Positions 9,863-17,807 of a stretch of 33,906 nucleotides of DNA are shown here, piece after piece. The position numbers and the translations under genes are program-made. Position 1 is the first letter of the stretch. Each line of letters opens with the position of its first letter. The stretch covers positions 1 to 33,906 of the forward strand of contig DATDRS010000245.1 in NCBI GenBank assembly GCA_035291605.1, read 5' to 3'. The stretch is from DATDRS01 sp035291605. Its GTDB lineage: Bacteria > Chloroflexota > Anaerolineae > Anaerolineales > UBA6663. The notes below the pieces were generated by a model, which saw nothing but the letters and a program-made list of their open reading frames with translations, ran no database searches and had not been told where the DNA came from.

Positions 9863-9890
9863 ATTTTACCATAAGCGCCGGATTTGACTA
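9863..9890 (-). promoter_or_regulatory. Possible tRNA-Arg promoter
   Basis: On the minus strand TAGTCA (9885-9890) and TAAAAT (9863-9868) lie 16 bases apart, about 17 bases before the mature tRNA 5' end. The -35 box is weak. Confidence 0.4.
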
Positions 9891-10061
9891 ACGCTCACCT
9901 CTAATGTCAAGCCTGACCCACCGCGCAGGTAGACTCGGTAACCCATTTCTGACGATTCCAGAATCCCTGCTCGATAGCCGATCACGCGCGCCTCGCGCAG
10001 CGGGGCTAACGTCATCGCCGCCCCGATCCCCCATTGTCGCTATCACACTGACGGATGCCGG
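9891..10061. other. Intergenic stretch without a recognised gene
   Basis: Together with the tRNA this makes a 313-bp gap between glgX and the VOC gene. No convincing coding region, repeat or RNA is visible in this part. Confidence 0.5.
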
Positions 10062-10286
10062 TCAGGCCGGACTGATCAGTCCAATCGAGTTGCCGTCCGG
10101 GTCATACACCATTGCCAACACCTCCCCCGGACTCTCCTCCTTGGTCGGAGCGTAATTCACGGTCGCCCCGAGACGCACCAGACGGGCAAAGACGGCTTCG
10201 ATGTCAGCGACTTTGAACCAAATTGACACGGCGCCAGCGGCAGGCCGGGCGGCATCTTCGACCCGGTCGAATCCCAAGTGGTCCAT
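10062..10286 (-). CDS. Half-length VOC (glyoxalase/bleomycin-resistance) family protein
   Basis: The start ATG 10284-10286 has GGGAGGAG upstream. The 74-residue product begins MDHLGFDRVEDAARP and then contains the second half of a VOC domain: AVSIWFKVADIEAVFARLVRLG, a P-rich loop, and MVYDPDGNSIGLIS. VOC proteins are normally about 120 residues with two beta-alpha-beta-beta-beta modules; the first module is absent. It could dimerise to complete the fold or be a deletion remnant, but the good ribosome-binding site suggests it is still translated. It is last in a minus-strand run after the DUF1330 gene. No substrate can be named. Confidence 0.6.
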   Translation of the reverse strand: MDHLGFDRVEDAARPAAGAVSIWFKVADIEAVFARLVRLGATVNYAPTKEESPGEVLAMVYDPDGNSIGLISPA

Positions 10287-10364
10287 TTTCTCCTCCCGAT
10301 TACCGGCTGCGCCGGTCGTGACTTGTCCGGCCAACAGCCAGCATCCGCGGCGGCGCGACTGACC

Positions 10365-10655
10365 TTAGGCCACGCCTTCAACCACCACCATATTGGAAAC
10401 GGCCGCCTGGTGACGGAGGCGCTTGACCGCCTGATAGGTGGGCGAGTTCAACCACTCTTTCGCGCGGGCCATACTGTCGAACTCCAAGATGACCAGGCGT
10501 TTGGGCCGCCAGTCGCCTTCCAGCGTTTCCGTCTGGCCCCCGCGGGCCAGATACCGGCCGCCATACGCCGCCACCGTATCGGGCGCGAGCTTTTTATACT
10601 CCTCATAGACCGCCGGATCAGTGACGTCAATATCTACGATGATGTAGGCTGTCAT
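10365..10655 (-). CDS. DUF1330 domain protein
   Basis: The 96-residue protein matches DUF1330, a dimeric alpha/beta-barrel (ferredoxin-like) family: AYIIVDIDVTDPAVYEEYKKLAP, then GGRYLARGG, then RLVILEFDSMARAKEWLNSP. The biochemical role of the family is unknown. Its ATG overlaps the stop of the upstream phosphoribosyltransferase gene (ATGA), so the two are translationally coupled. Confidence 0.88.
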   Translation of the reverse strand: MTAYIIVDIDVTDPAVYEEYKKLAPDTVAAYGGRYLARGGQTETLEGDWRPKRLVILEFDSMARAKEWLNSPTYQAVKRLRHQAAVSNMVVVEGVA

Positions 10656-11269
10656 AGCGTATCTCCGACTGGATCACAATCTTTCGCCAGCTCGAACGGC
10701 GTGGCTGTAATCAACAACGACGGGTCCGCCTCCACGCCTTGATGGGCCAGCGCGTCTACATACTCAGGCAGGAACTGAAATTTCCCATCCCTTAGAACTT
10801 CACGATCCCACGGGTTAAGGAGAAGGGCGTCGGTCACCAGTCCGATGTAGTCCGGCGCGGCTGCTCCCCACGAATGGGCAACCATGACCGCGCTGCGTAC
10901 CTCCGTAGCCCCGAGGGCCTGAGTGCGTTCCTGCACCATGGACAACGTCTCGCCGGAGCCGCAAATCTCGTCAACAATTAATACCCGCTGGTCTCGGACG
11001 AGGGGCGGAGGCTCTACCCGCCATTGCGGGTGCTGGTACGTCACGACGTCGTTGACCCGGCGCGACACCCGTACCGGATAAAGCTCGACCTGCAGCAGGT
11101 GGGACAGGAGCGTGGCCGGGTACAGGCCGCCGCGGGCGATGCCAAGAATAATCTCGGGCTGAAACGGCGCGACGGCTCGCGCTAACGCCTTGCAGATACC
11201 GTGGAAGTCCTCCCAGGAGATGGGATGAATGCCCTTCCGCGTTGTGTAGTCATAAGGGATATGCGACAC
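10652..11269 (-). CDS. Phosphoribosyltransferase-family protein
   Basis: The 205-residue protein has a type I phosphoribosyltransferase fold: ILGIARGGLYPATLLSHLLQ (substrate/PPi loop) and the PRPP loop VLIVDEICGSGETL. It resembles the xanthine/guanine phosphoribosyltransferase-like group, but the base specificity cannot be told. The open frame extends about 900 bases further upstream antisense to PrsW, which is an artefact. The chosen GTG at 11267-11269 follows GGAGGTGA closely and gives the natural N-terminus SHIPYDYTTRKGIHPISW. It lies 26 bp after prsW and overlaps the DUF1330 gene by four bases. Confidence 0.85.
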   Translation of the reverse strand: MSHIPYDYTTRKGIHPISWEDFHGICKALARAVAPFQPEIILGIARGGLYPATLLSHLLQVELYPVRVSRRVNDVVTYQHPQWRVEPPPLVRDQRVLIVDEICGSGETLSMVQERTQALGATEVRSAVMVAHSWGAAAPDYIGLVTDALLLNPWDREVLRDGKFQFLPEYVDALAHQGVEADPSLLITATPFELAKDCDPVGDTL

Positions 11270-11295
11270 GTCACCTCCGGTGATTTGGCCTTTCC

Positions 11296-12282
11296 TCACG
11301 CATCCCTGCTTAAGGCCGTGATCTGCGCCCGCAGCGCCCCAATCCGCGCCTGCGCGCCGGGTTCCGCGCCCACGCGCGCCAACTGGTATTTCTTGAACGC
11401 CAGCTCGCCGCACAAGTCGTAGAACTGAGTCGCCGACCGCCAGCGTCCCCCCGCCAGCGCGCCCCACCGCGCCGACATCTGCCCGACCACCGAGCACGCC
11501 GCCTGGAACTGGCCCGGCGACATCGTCCCGAGGCCCACTTCCTCGCGCAGGTGCTGGCGCATGATCTTCCCCTCGCGCCAGACCAGGTACAGGATGAAGA
11601 CGAACAGCCCGAGGAAGCCCAGCCAGTCGAGCACGCTCCCCAGCAGGCACACGAGTACGTTGCCCATGCTCGCCAGCCCGTTGTGGAAGGCGTGCGAGAA
11701 GATCGCGGCGGCGTAGCCGGCGAAGGGGGCGAGATAGCGCACCCAGCCCTGGCTCAGGCGCGCGACGGCGAAGCCGATGCCCGTGAACGAGGTGAGCGTG
11801 GCGTGCAGGAAGGCGATGAGAATGACGCGCACGAAGGCCGTGAAGAACAGCCCTTCCACCCCGGCCTCGGAAAAGCCGGTGAAGATGTAATTGACGTTCT
11901 CGGCGGCGGCGAACCCGAACCCGACCAGGCTCCCGTAAATAATCCCGTCGAGCACCGAGTCGAACTCGTGGTAGAAGTACAGGAACACGCCCAGCACGGC
12001 CAGCCCCTTTACCGTCTCCTCGACGACCGGCGCGACGAGCACCGCCATCCCGATGCTCGCCAGGCTCTCGCTGCCCGTCACGAACATGAAGCCGAGGCCA
12101 AAGACCGTGTTGATGATCAACGCCGATCCCGCCGCCACGACTGCGCCCCACAGGAACACGCCGAACATCAGCGGCCACGGTTCCTTCTCGTAGCGGTCGA
12201 ACCACGTCAGCACGACCGCGTACAGCGCCATCGGGATGGCACCGAGGAGCACGGATAGGAGGACGCCGCTCAATGGGGTCAT
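11296..12282 (-). CDS. PrsW-family intramembrane metalloprotease
   Basis: A 328-residue multi-spanning membrane protein of the CPBP/PrsW clan. Catalytic and conserved residues are visible: EE-x2-K at residues 88-92 (VVEETVKG), E128 in GFAAAENVNY, H160 in FLHATLTS, and H197/H200 in HAFHN. About eight hydrophobic segments span residues 5-240, and residues 245-328 form a soluble tail. In Bacillus, PrsW cleaves an anti-sigma factor; no sigma/anti-sigma pair is present here, so the substrate is unknown. It lies 3 bp after the PHP gene on the minus strand. Confidence 0.88.
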   Translation of the reverse strand: MTPLSGVLLSVLLGAIPMALYAVVLTWFDRYEKEPWPLMFGVFLWGAVVAAGSALIINTVFGLGFMFVTGSESLASIGMAVLVAPVVEETVKGLAVLGVFLYFYHEFDSVLDGIIYGSLVGFGFAAAENVNYIFTGFSEAGVEGLFFTAFVRVILIAFLHATLTSFTGIGFAVARLSQGWVRYLAPFAGYAAAIFSHAFHNGLASMGNVLVCLLGSVLDWLGFLGLFVFILYLVWREGKIMRQHLREEVGLGTMSPGQFQAACSVVGQMSARWGALAGGRWRSATQFYDLCGELAFKKYQLARVGAEPGAQARIGALRAQITALSRDA

Positions 12283-12285
12283 AGT

Positions 12286-12942
12286 TTAGTTTCCCGGGCG
12301 CAGCCTTTTCCAGTTTTTGGCAAACGTCGAAGTCAGGTGGATGGCCGGCGACGACAGGCTGGTGACTCTTTCCCCGTCCGCCAACCCGGCGATCAACTCC
12401 GCCGCCGTCGCCGCCTTTTCGACCTTCAGCACGGCGCGTCCCAATTCCCGATGTGAATGCGCATCCGAGCCGACCGTGCCGAGTTTAGCATGGGCGCGCG
12501 CAAAGGCAAGCGCCCGGTCGTTGTCTTCGGGGTAGATACAGCGGGAGTTGAACACTTCAATTGCGTCCACGAGGTGGATGATCGCGGCGAGGTCGGCTTC
12601 GCGCCATGCGCCTTTGCGCAGCCGGTCAAACGGGTGCGAGACGCTGATGGCCGCGCCCTGCGCGCGGAGGCGGGCGATGGTCTCGGTTGGCGACAGGCCG
12701 GGCGGCGCTCCTTCTGTGACGAAGTAGGCCAGCAGTTCGCCCTGCGTGGTCATGATCTCCTCACCCACGATGACGAGGCCGGGCGCAAGGTCGCGCAGTT
12801 CGAGCGCGCCGCGAAGGGTGTTGTGGTCGGTCACGGCGAGGCGGTGAATCCCCTTCCGTTTGCAGGTGCGGACGATGTCCGCCGGGCGCATCAGGCAATC
12901 GCCCGAGGCGTAGGTGTGGGAGTGGAGCTCTATGGTAAGCAT
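12286..12942 (-). CDS. PHP-domain metal-dependent phosphoesterase
   Basis: The predicted 218-residue protein starts at ATG 12940-12942, which places the PHP motif HSH at residues 7-9. Further metal-ligand motifs are VTDHN (38-42), EE at 61-62, SHPFD (102-106) and a late GSDAHSHRELG. PHP proteins hydrolyse phosphoesters, for example 3',5'-nucleoside bisphosphates or histidinol phosphate. An upstream in-frame start would add 13 residues without homology. It precedes prsW by 3 bp. Confidence 0.85.
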   Translation of the reverse strand: MLTIELHSHTYASGDCLMRPADIVRTCKRKGIHRLAVTDHNTLRGALELRDLAPGLVIVGEEIMTTQGELLAYFVTEGAPPGLSPTETIARLRAQGAAISVSHPFDRLRKGAWREADLAAIIHLVDAIEVFNSRCIYPEDNDRALAFARAHAKLGTVGSDAHSHRELGRAVLKVEKAATAAELIAGLADGERVTSLSSPAIHLTSTFAKNWKRLRPGN

Positions 12943-12967
12943 GCTGGAGTGGAGGCTCTTTGCAGAG

Positions 12968-13028
12968 GAGCAGGGGGGCAAGGGAGCGGGGAAGCATCTC
13001 TCCCCTGCTCTCCCACGCCCCCGCTCCC
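12968..13028. repeat. Interleaved G/C-rich inverted repeats
   Basis: GAGCAGGGG (12968-12976) pairs with CCCCTGCTC (13002-13010), and GGGAGCGGGG (12982-12991) pairs with CCCCGCTCCC (13019-13028). The two stems are interleaved, so they are alternatives or could form a pseudoknot. The element lies between the hydrolase stop and the PHP start and resembles low-complexity dispersed repeats. Confidence 0.5.
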
Positions 13029-13034
13029 CTGCCG

Positions 13035-13934
13035 TTATTTAGCCAACAGGTATTTGTCAAAGAACGCGATAACTCGCCGCTCGTACTCTTCCGCTCGCAG
13101 CGTGTCAAACTCCGTGTGGCCGAGGTCTGGATCGAACCACAGCTCTTTTGGCTCGCCAGCGGCGGCGTACAGGCGCTGGCCTGAATCGGGGGGGATGGCG
13201 GTGTCTCGGCCGCCCTGCATCAGCAGCACCGGGCGGGGCGCGATCTCGGCGATGTGGTTGACGGGGGCCACCGCCTCTGCGCGGAATCGGGTCCTCTGCT
13301 CGGCGAAGAACTGGATCAGCGGAGCGAACGGGAACGCAGGGACGCCGGCAAACTCCCTCACGCCCGTCGCAATTTCGTCTTGCAATGAAGCGTAGGGGCT
13401 GTTGCCCACGACGGCTTTAATTTCCGGATATTGCGCCGCCGCCAGCAGCAGCGTCACCGCGCCCTGGCTGTTGCCGAGCGCGCCGATGCGCTCCGGGTTG
13501 ACCTCCGGGCGTGCCAACAGGTAGTCCAGCCCGGCGCGAATGTCCAGCACTTCCCTCAGGCCGAAGGTGATGTCGTCGCCCTCGCTGTCGCCGTGCGCGC
13601 GAGCCTCGATCATCAAAACGCCGTAGCCGTGGCGGGCGAGCATTTGCGCCTCGTTCAACATCTCGGCGCGCGTGCCGTGATAGCCGTGCAACACGATGAG
13701 CGCCGCGCCGTTTTGGGAGGGGACGTGCCAGGCCGCGAGTTTGAGGCCGTCGCTCGTCGTGAGTGTGACGCCCTCATAGGTCAGGCTGTATTCCAGCGGG
13801 GTGTTGTGCGGCAGGCTCAGGCCGCGCTGGGTGAGGAACTCAGCCCGCTGATACGAGATGTACACCACGAGGCCGCTTAGCGTGACCGCCAGGGAGATCA
13901 CGCCGAACCGAAGCAGCCTGAGCCATTTTTTCAC
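13035..13934 (-). CDS. Alpha/beta hydrolase with N-terminal membrane anchor
   Basis: The start GTG 13932-13934 follows GGGAGG by six bases and overlaps the stop of the upstream UPF0104 remnant. The 299-residue product has an N-terminal hydrophobic segment (residues 8-27) after KKWLRLLR, giving a signal anchor. The hydrolase core follows: oxyanion region VLHGYHGTRAEM (81-92), nucleophile elbow GNSQG with S156, an acid in GGRDTAIPP and a His in DLGHTEF. It resembles the dienelactone-hydrolase/S9-like esterase group. The substrate is unknown; it probably faces outward at the membrane. Confidence 0.88.
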   Translation of the reverse strand: MKKWLRLLRFGVISLAVTLSGLVVYISYQRAEFLTQRGLSLPHNTPLEYSLTYEGVTLTTSDGLKLAAWHVPSQNGAALIVLHGYHGTRAEMLNEAQMLARHGYGVLMIEARAHGDSEGDDITFGLREVLDIRAGLDYLLARPEVNPERIGALGNSQGAVTLLLAAAQYPEIKAVVGNSPYASLQDEIATGVREFAGVPAFPFAPLIQFFAEQRTRFRAEAVAPVNHIAEIAPRPVLLMQGGRDTAIPPDSGQRLYAAAGEPKELWFDPDLGHTEFDTLRAEEYERRVIAFFDKYLLAK

Positions 13935-14251
13935 GAAGCGCCTCCCGGGGTGATGGCCGGCGAGAACAGTAAGCGGCGGTACAGCGCCAGCAGTGTGATC
14001 AGCCCCAGGCTGACGCCGAACCACAGCGTGCAGAAGCGGATGAGGAGCGTGGCTGCCACCGCGAGGTCGCGCAGGGGGGTGACGAGGAGCAACAGGAGGC
14101 CGGTGATGCTCGTGTCGGCTGCGCCCAGTCCGCCGGGGAGCGCGCTCACCGCGCCGACGCACTCGCCGCCCCACGAGACGACGCCGATCCCCACGGCGAT
14201 CAGGATGTTCTTCCAGGTCAACAGCGTGGTTGGATGCTTGCAATAGCGCAC
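13931..14251 (-). pseudogene. Remnant of a second UPF0104 (flippase-like) membrane protein
   Basis: This 106-codon frame resembles the C-terminal third of the neighbouring UPF0104 gene: ILIAVGIGVVSWGGE, then LPGGLGAADTSITGLL, then ATLLIRFCTLWFGVSLGL. Relative to the neighbour it lacks the N-terminal two-thirds and has an in-frame internal gap of about 31 residues after SWGGEC. The codon usage is GC-richer than in the intact gene, so it is not a recent copy. The stop overlaps the hydrolase GTG (GTGA), a coupling probably inherited from the original full-length gene. Confidence 0.75.
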
Positions 14252-14254
14252 CCA

Positions 14255-15403
14255 CTATGAGGGGCGCTCCTCCACAACGTGGGAAAGTGTGGCTGAGGAT
14301 GACACATCGAGCAGCAAAAGCCAAGGTGAAGATAGCAATACGACCAAGCCGAGCGCGACGCCGAACCAGAGGGTGAAGAAACGGATCAGCAATGTCGCCG
14401 ACACGGCAATTTCCTCGGGCGCCCCAAGGGTCAGGGCCAGCATGCCTGCGATGCTGACTTCGGCGGCGCCTAATCCACCGGGCATGGAGGAGGCCGCACC
14501 GATGACGGTCGAGAAGGAGAGCACAAATATGGCGATAGACGCCGTTTGGATGCTGGGAGGCAGACCTAAGCCGCGCAAGACAAAGTAGAACCCGATTCCT
14601 TCTCCCAGCCATGAGACCATGCCGAGGCCGACGGCGATGAGTGTGCTCTTGAGGCCGAAGAGTTGGTACATGCTTTCGTAGAACTCATGTAGATGCCGCG
14701 AGAACCGTGAGACCATTGGCAACCGTTCCCCCACACCCAGCATCCAAAGAGCCGCGGGGCGGACCTGGCTCAGGGTGATAACGGCTAGCAGGCCAGCGAG
14801 CACGACCACAAAACTGGGCCAGTACTGGGGGTAGGCGATCACGCCGAGGGTCGAAAGTAGAAGTACGGCCAACCCATCGCTGATTCTCTCAGCAACCACC
14901 ACGGGAATACCTCGGGCAACGGGCAGCGCGGTATAGTGTTTCAGCCAAACCGCTTTGATAGGTTCCGCAATTTTTCCTGGGCTAAGCGCTAGCGGGAAAC
15001 CGCCGATGAAGAGGCGCAGACTGTCACGCCAAGTAATTTTCTCGGCGCCAATCAGGCGAATATAATAATGCCATTTGAAGAAGCGCAACGTGTAGTTGAA
15101 GAGGGTGAGGCCCAGGATGAGCGGCGCGTAGGGCCAATGAAAGACGGTGATGACGTTGACCACTGCGCGGACATCTGCAAAGAGCGCGAGGCCAACGATG
15201 ACAGCCAGACCTAATGCCAACCCTACGCCAATCTTCGACCAGATACGACGCACGTGCAAACCCTTCCTCTCGTCAAGTGGGCTGATTATAGCACTCGCCG
15301 GGACGGGGGTAGCGAGTCCCTGCGGGGTGCTGTGCAGTTGAGTCAATAAGTCATCCGCGGACTGACTCCAGTAGGCGTTGTTGACGTGGTTCGGATTAGT
15401 CAC
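14255..15403 (-). CDS. UPF0104 / lysylphosphatidylglycerol-synthase-type transmembrane protein
   Basis: The start GTG 15401-15403 has AAGGAG upstream. The 382-residue product has a soluble N-terminus (about 1-60) and about eight membrane helices. Family marks are FKWHYYIRLIGAEKITWRDSL, the GGFPLALSPGKIAEPIK segment, VVAERISDGLAVL and SSMPGGLGAAEVSIAG. Relatives are the flippase domain of MprF and other putative lipid flippases. It starts 11 bp after the damaged glpD frame. Its lower GC at third positions differs from the hydrolase downstream, which hints at a different origin. Confidence 0.85.
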   Translation of the reverse strand: MTNPNHVNNAYWSQSADDLLTQLHSTPQGLATPVPASAIISPLDERKGLHVRRIWSKIGVGLALGLAVIVGLALFADVRAVVNVITVFHWPYAPLILGLTLFNYTLRFFKWHYYIRLIGAEKITWRDSLRLFIGGFPLALSPGKIAEPIKAVWLKHYTALPVARGIPVVVAERISDGLAVLLLSTLGVIAYPQYWPSFVVVLAGLLAVITLSQVRPAALWMLGVGERLPMVSRFSRHLHEFYESMYQLFGLKSTLIAVGLGMVSWLGEGIGFYFVLRGLGLPPSIQTASIAIFVLSFSTVIGAASSMPGGLGAAEVSIAGMLALTLGAPEEIAVSATLLIRFFTLWFGVALGLVVLLSSPWLLLLDVSSSATLSHVVEERPS

Positions 15404-15413
15404 ATTCGACTCC

Positions 15414-16673
15414 TTACGTCGGCAGCGAATAAGACCTGGCCCACACCCGCGCATAGGCCTCGGCCTCGGTTGCCCAGCGCTCGTCATCCCATCCCAACTC
15501 CGATTGCGCGATGGCGCGAATGCGCGCCATGTGGGCGCGCCCGCCCTGTGGCAACAGCAACCCCAACCGCACTCGGCGCAACAGCAAGTCTTCGAGATGG
15601 ACCACGCCCTCAGCCCGCGCGGCCCAACGCAACTCCGTCCACAAGGCCGTCGAGTCGCCGATGGACTCCAGCTCATCGGAGTGAATCGCGGCCATCATCG
15701 TTGACGCATCTGCGCCATAGCGACCGGCCAGGCGCAAAAGCGTGGCTGGGTCGTCGCGGAGACGCGAGGGCGCGTCTTGACTCCCAACGTCGGGCGGAAT
15801 CCCCGGCGTTTTCTGGTCGATGTCCAAGGCGGGGTGATGAGGCAGATGAGCACGCACCGCTCGCAAGGCATTGTGCGCCATCAACCGGAACGTGGTCAGC
15901 TTGCCGCCCGTGACGGTAAGCAAACCCGCCTCGCGCCACAAGACGTGCTCCCGCGATTCTTTCGACGGGTTGCTCTGGCCCGTGCCCACCACCGCCCGCA
16001 CACCGGAGAAAGCTCCCTGCGCATCCGCCGGGTTGAGTTCGAGCGCAGGAAAGGCATAGTGGAGAGCCGTTAGCAAATACTCAATTTCGTCCTCACTCAT
16101 CACGGGGTCAGTTTCAACGAATTGGCCGTGGCCCACGTCGGTGGTGCCGAACAAAGTGATACCCTCCCATGGGAGTGCAAACACTGGACGCCAATCCAGC
16201 GGGTGCATAAAAGTAATCGCCCGGCGTAGGGCCAACCGCCGCGCCGAAAAAATCAGATGACTGCCCCGCAACAGCCGCAAGCGCGGCGGCCTGCTAACGT
16301 AAGCCCGCACACTATCGGCCCACGCCCCGGTGGCGTTGATGACGACAGAAGCCTGCGCCTCCGCCGTGCGTCCGGTCGTTTGGTCGCGCAGGGCAACGCC
16401 GCACACCGCACCGGAATTTTTACGCAAGAGGCTTTCGACAGGCGCATAGTTCAAGGCCACGCCCCCGGCCCGCACGGCTTCGCGAATGACGCGCAAGACC
16501 AGCCGGGCATCGTCGGTCTGAGCATCGAAGTAACGATAACCGCCGAGCAAGCCGCGTCCGTTAATCCCCGGGCAAAGTTCGCGCATGTCGTCGGCGTCGT
16601 AATGCCGATGATTCCAACGCCAGGCCAGCAGGTCGTAAACCGTGAGGCCAAGACCCAGCACCCATCGCATCAC
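15414..16673 (-). pseudogene. glpD: Glycerol-3-phosphate dehydrogenase lacking its FAD-binding N-terminus
   Basis: The frame shows the C-terminal three-quarters of GlpD: RLGLTVYD-like start, NYAPVESLLRKNSGAVCGV, VVINATGAWAD, LRLLRGSHLIF, GTTDVGHGQF, SGVRAVVG and LTVTGGKLTTFR. The Rossmann FAD motif GxGxxG expected in the first about 110 residues is absent. Immediately upstream, in another frame, sits the 5' part of an FAD-linked oxidase gene. The simplest reading is a deletion joining two neighbours at about 16,655-16,680. Without the dinucleotide-binding domain the product should not work. An assembly misjoin is possible. Confidence 0.8.
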
Positions 16674-17574
16674 TCAACCGCAACATGGAAACGGCTACGC
16701 CGGCTTGCGCCATCTCGCGCACGGCGGTTGCCCCGGACTCCCAATCGCGGAAGAAAACGGCGTAGAAGTTCTCGGAGTTTGGCAAGGGGCGGACACGGAC
16801 GGTGGCGCGCGTGATTATCCCTAACCGTCCCTCGGACCCTAACACCATTTGCCGCAAGTCCGGTCCGGCGGCGCTGGCGGGCAGAGGCGGCAAGTCGAAT
16901 GGGCCAATGGGCGTTTCTACATGACCGCCTGCAAACAAGTCCTCGATGCGGCCATAGTGATAGGACTGCTGGCCGCTGGAGCGGGTGGCGACCCAGCCGC
17001 CGAGAGTTGAAAACTCGAACGATTGTGGGTAGTGACCGAGCGTGTAGCCCTGCGCGCGGAGTTGCGCTTCGAGGTGTGGGCCGAGTACGCCTGCTTCAAA
17101 GGTCGCCAGATGACTTGTCTCGTCGAGCGCTATCAAGCGATTGAGACGGGAGAGGTCGAGGGTGAGCGTTGCGGATTCACCAGCGAGGGGATTGATGTGA
17201 CCAACGACACTGGAACCGCCCCCGTAAGGAATCAGCTTGACCCCGGCTCGGCGGGCAAAGTCCATCAACGCGCGCACTTCATCATCGGAGACGGGATATG
17301 CCACACCATCGGGAAACGCGCCGATGCAGCCCGAACGGAGCGCGACCCAATCCGGCAGGCTTTGGCCCCGCGCGTGGCGCAAGCGCTCGACCGGGTCGGC
17401 GACGATGAGCGCATGAGGCGGCAAACGCGAGGCGGGTACGCGGGTGAGGGCCTCGGCGAAAAAAACATCTGGCAAAGGCAAGCCTTCGCCTACGAGCGAT
17501 GCCAGATAGCGAGCCGCCGAGTCCGGCAGAGGATAAGTGATGGAGTCTTCACCCCAACCGTTCCAGCGTTTCAT
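16561..17574 (-). pseudogene. FAD-linked oxidase (PCMH type), 3' half lost
   Basis: The start ATG 17572-17574 has GAGGAGAGG upstream. Residues 1-300 match FAD-binding oxidases of the alkyl-DHAP-synthase/D-lactate-dehydrogenase type: RSGCIGAFPDGVAYPVSDDEV, KLIPYGGGSSVVGH, GYTLGHYPQSFEFSTLGGW and VLGSEGRLGIIT. Homology stops at SMLRLSDAM, where the C-terminal substrate domain should begin. The remaining codons to 16,561 run out of frame over glpD sequence. A normal member has about 450-550 residues. It is divergent from the XRE-cupin gene. Confidence 0.8.
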
Positions 17575-17718
17575 CGTTGCCTCTCCTCGCCGAACTTATG
17601 ACAGTCCTGATGCCTTGAGCATCCGCAAGGCGTTCAAGGTAATCGTCTCAGTTGGTCGCTTACGTCTCCATTGTACGACTTCAACGCTACGGCGGCTCGT
17701 ATCTTATCATGTTTTGTT

Positions 17719-17774
17719 ACTAAATATTGGTTGTTCTGATTGACATATCGTAAAATTTGTACTAAAATATTAGT
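17719..17774. promoter_or_regulatory. Twin palindromic operators in the divergent regulator/oxidase region
   Basis: Two related palindromes, ACTAAATATTGGT (17719-17731) and ACTAAAATATTAGT (17761-17774), share the form ACTAA-N3/4-TTRGT. Their centres are about 42 bp apart, four helical turns. The second overlaps the -10 box of the regulator gene and the first lies just upstream of the -35 box. They are likely sites for the XRE-cupin regulator. Confidence 0.6.
17740..17768 (+). promoter_or_regulatory. Sigma70-type promoter of the XRE-cupin gene
   Basis: TTGACA (17740-17745) and TAAAAT (17763-17768) are separated by exactly 17 bases in an AT-rich island. Transcription would start near 17775. 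Confidence 0.8.
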
Positions 17775-17807
17775 TGATGATTGCAGTTTTTCTCCCGGAT
17801 ATCTGCT

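Noticed and set aside
9904..10155. Plus-strand frame between tRNA-Arg and the VOC gene
   Set aside because: It overlaps the VOC gene antisense and shows no recognisable domain.
11270..12205. Upstream extension of the phosphoribosyltransferase frame
   Set aside because: It is Arg/Gly-rich shadow sequence overlapping prsW; the family N-terminus begins at 11269.
13935..14612. Upstream extension of the alpha/beta hydrolase frame
   Set aside because: It overlaps the UPF0104 genes in another frame; GTG 13934 has a good ribosome-binding site and natural N-terminus.
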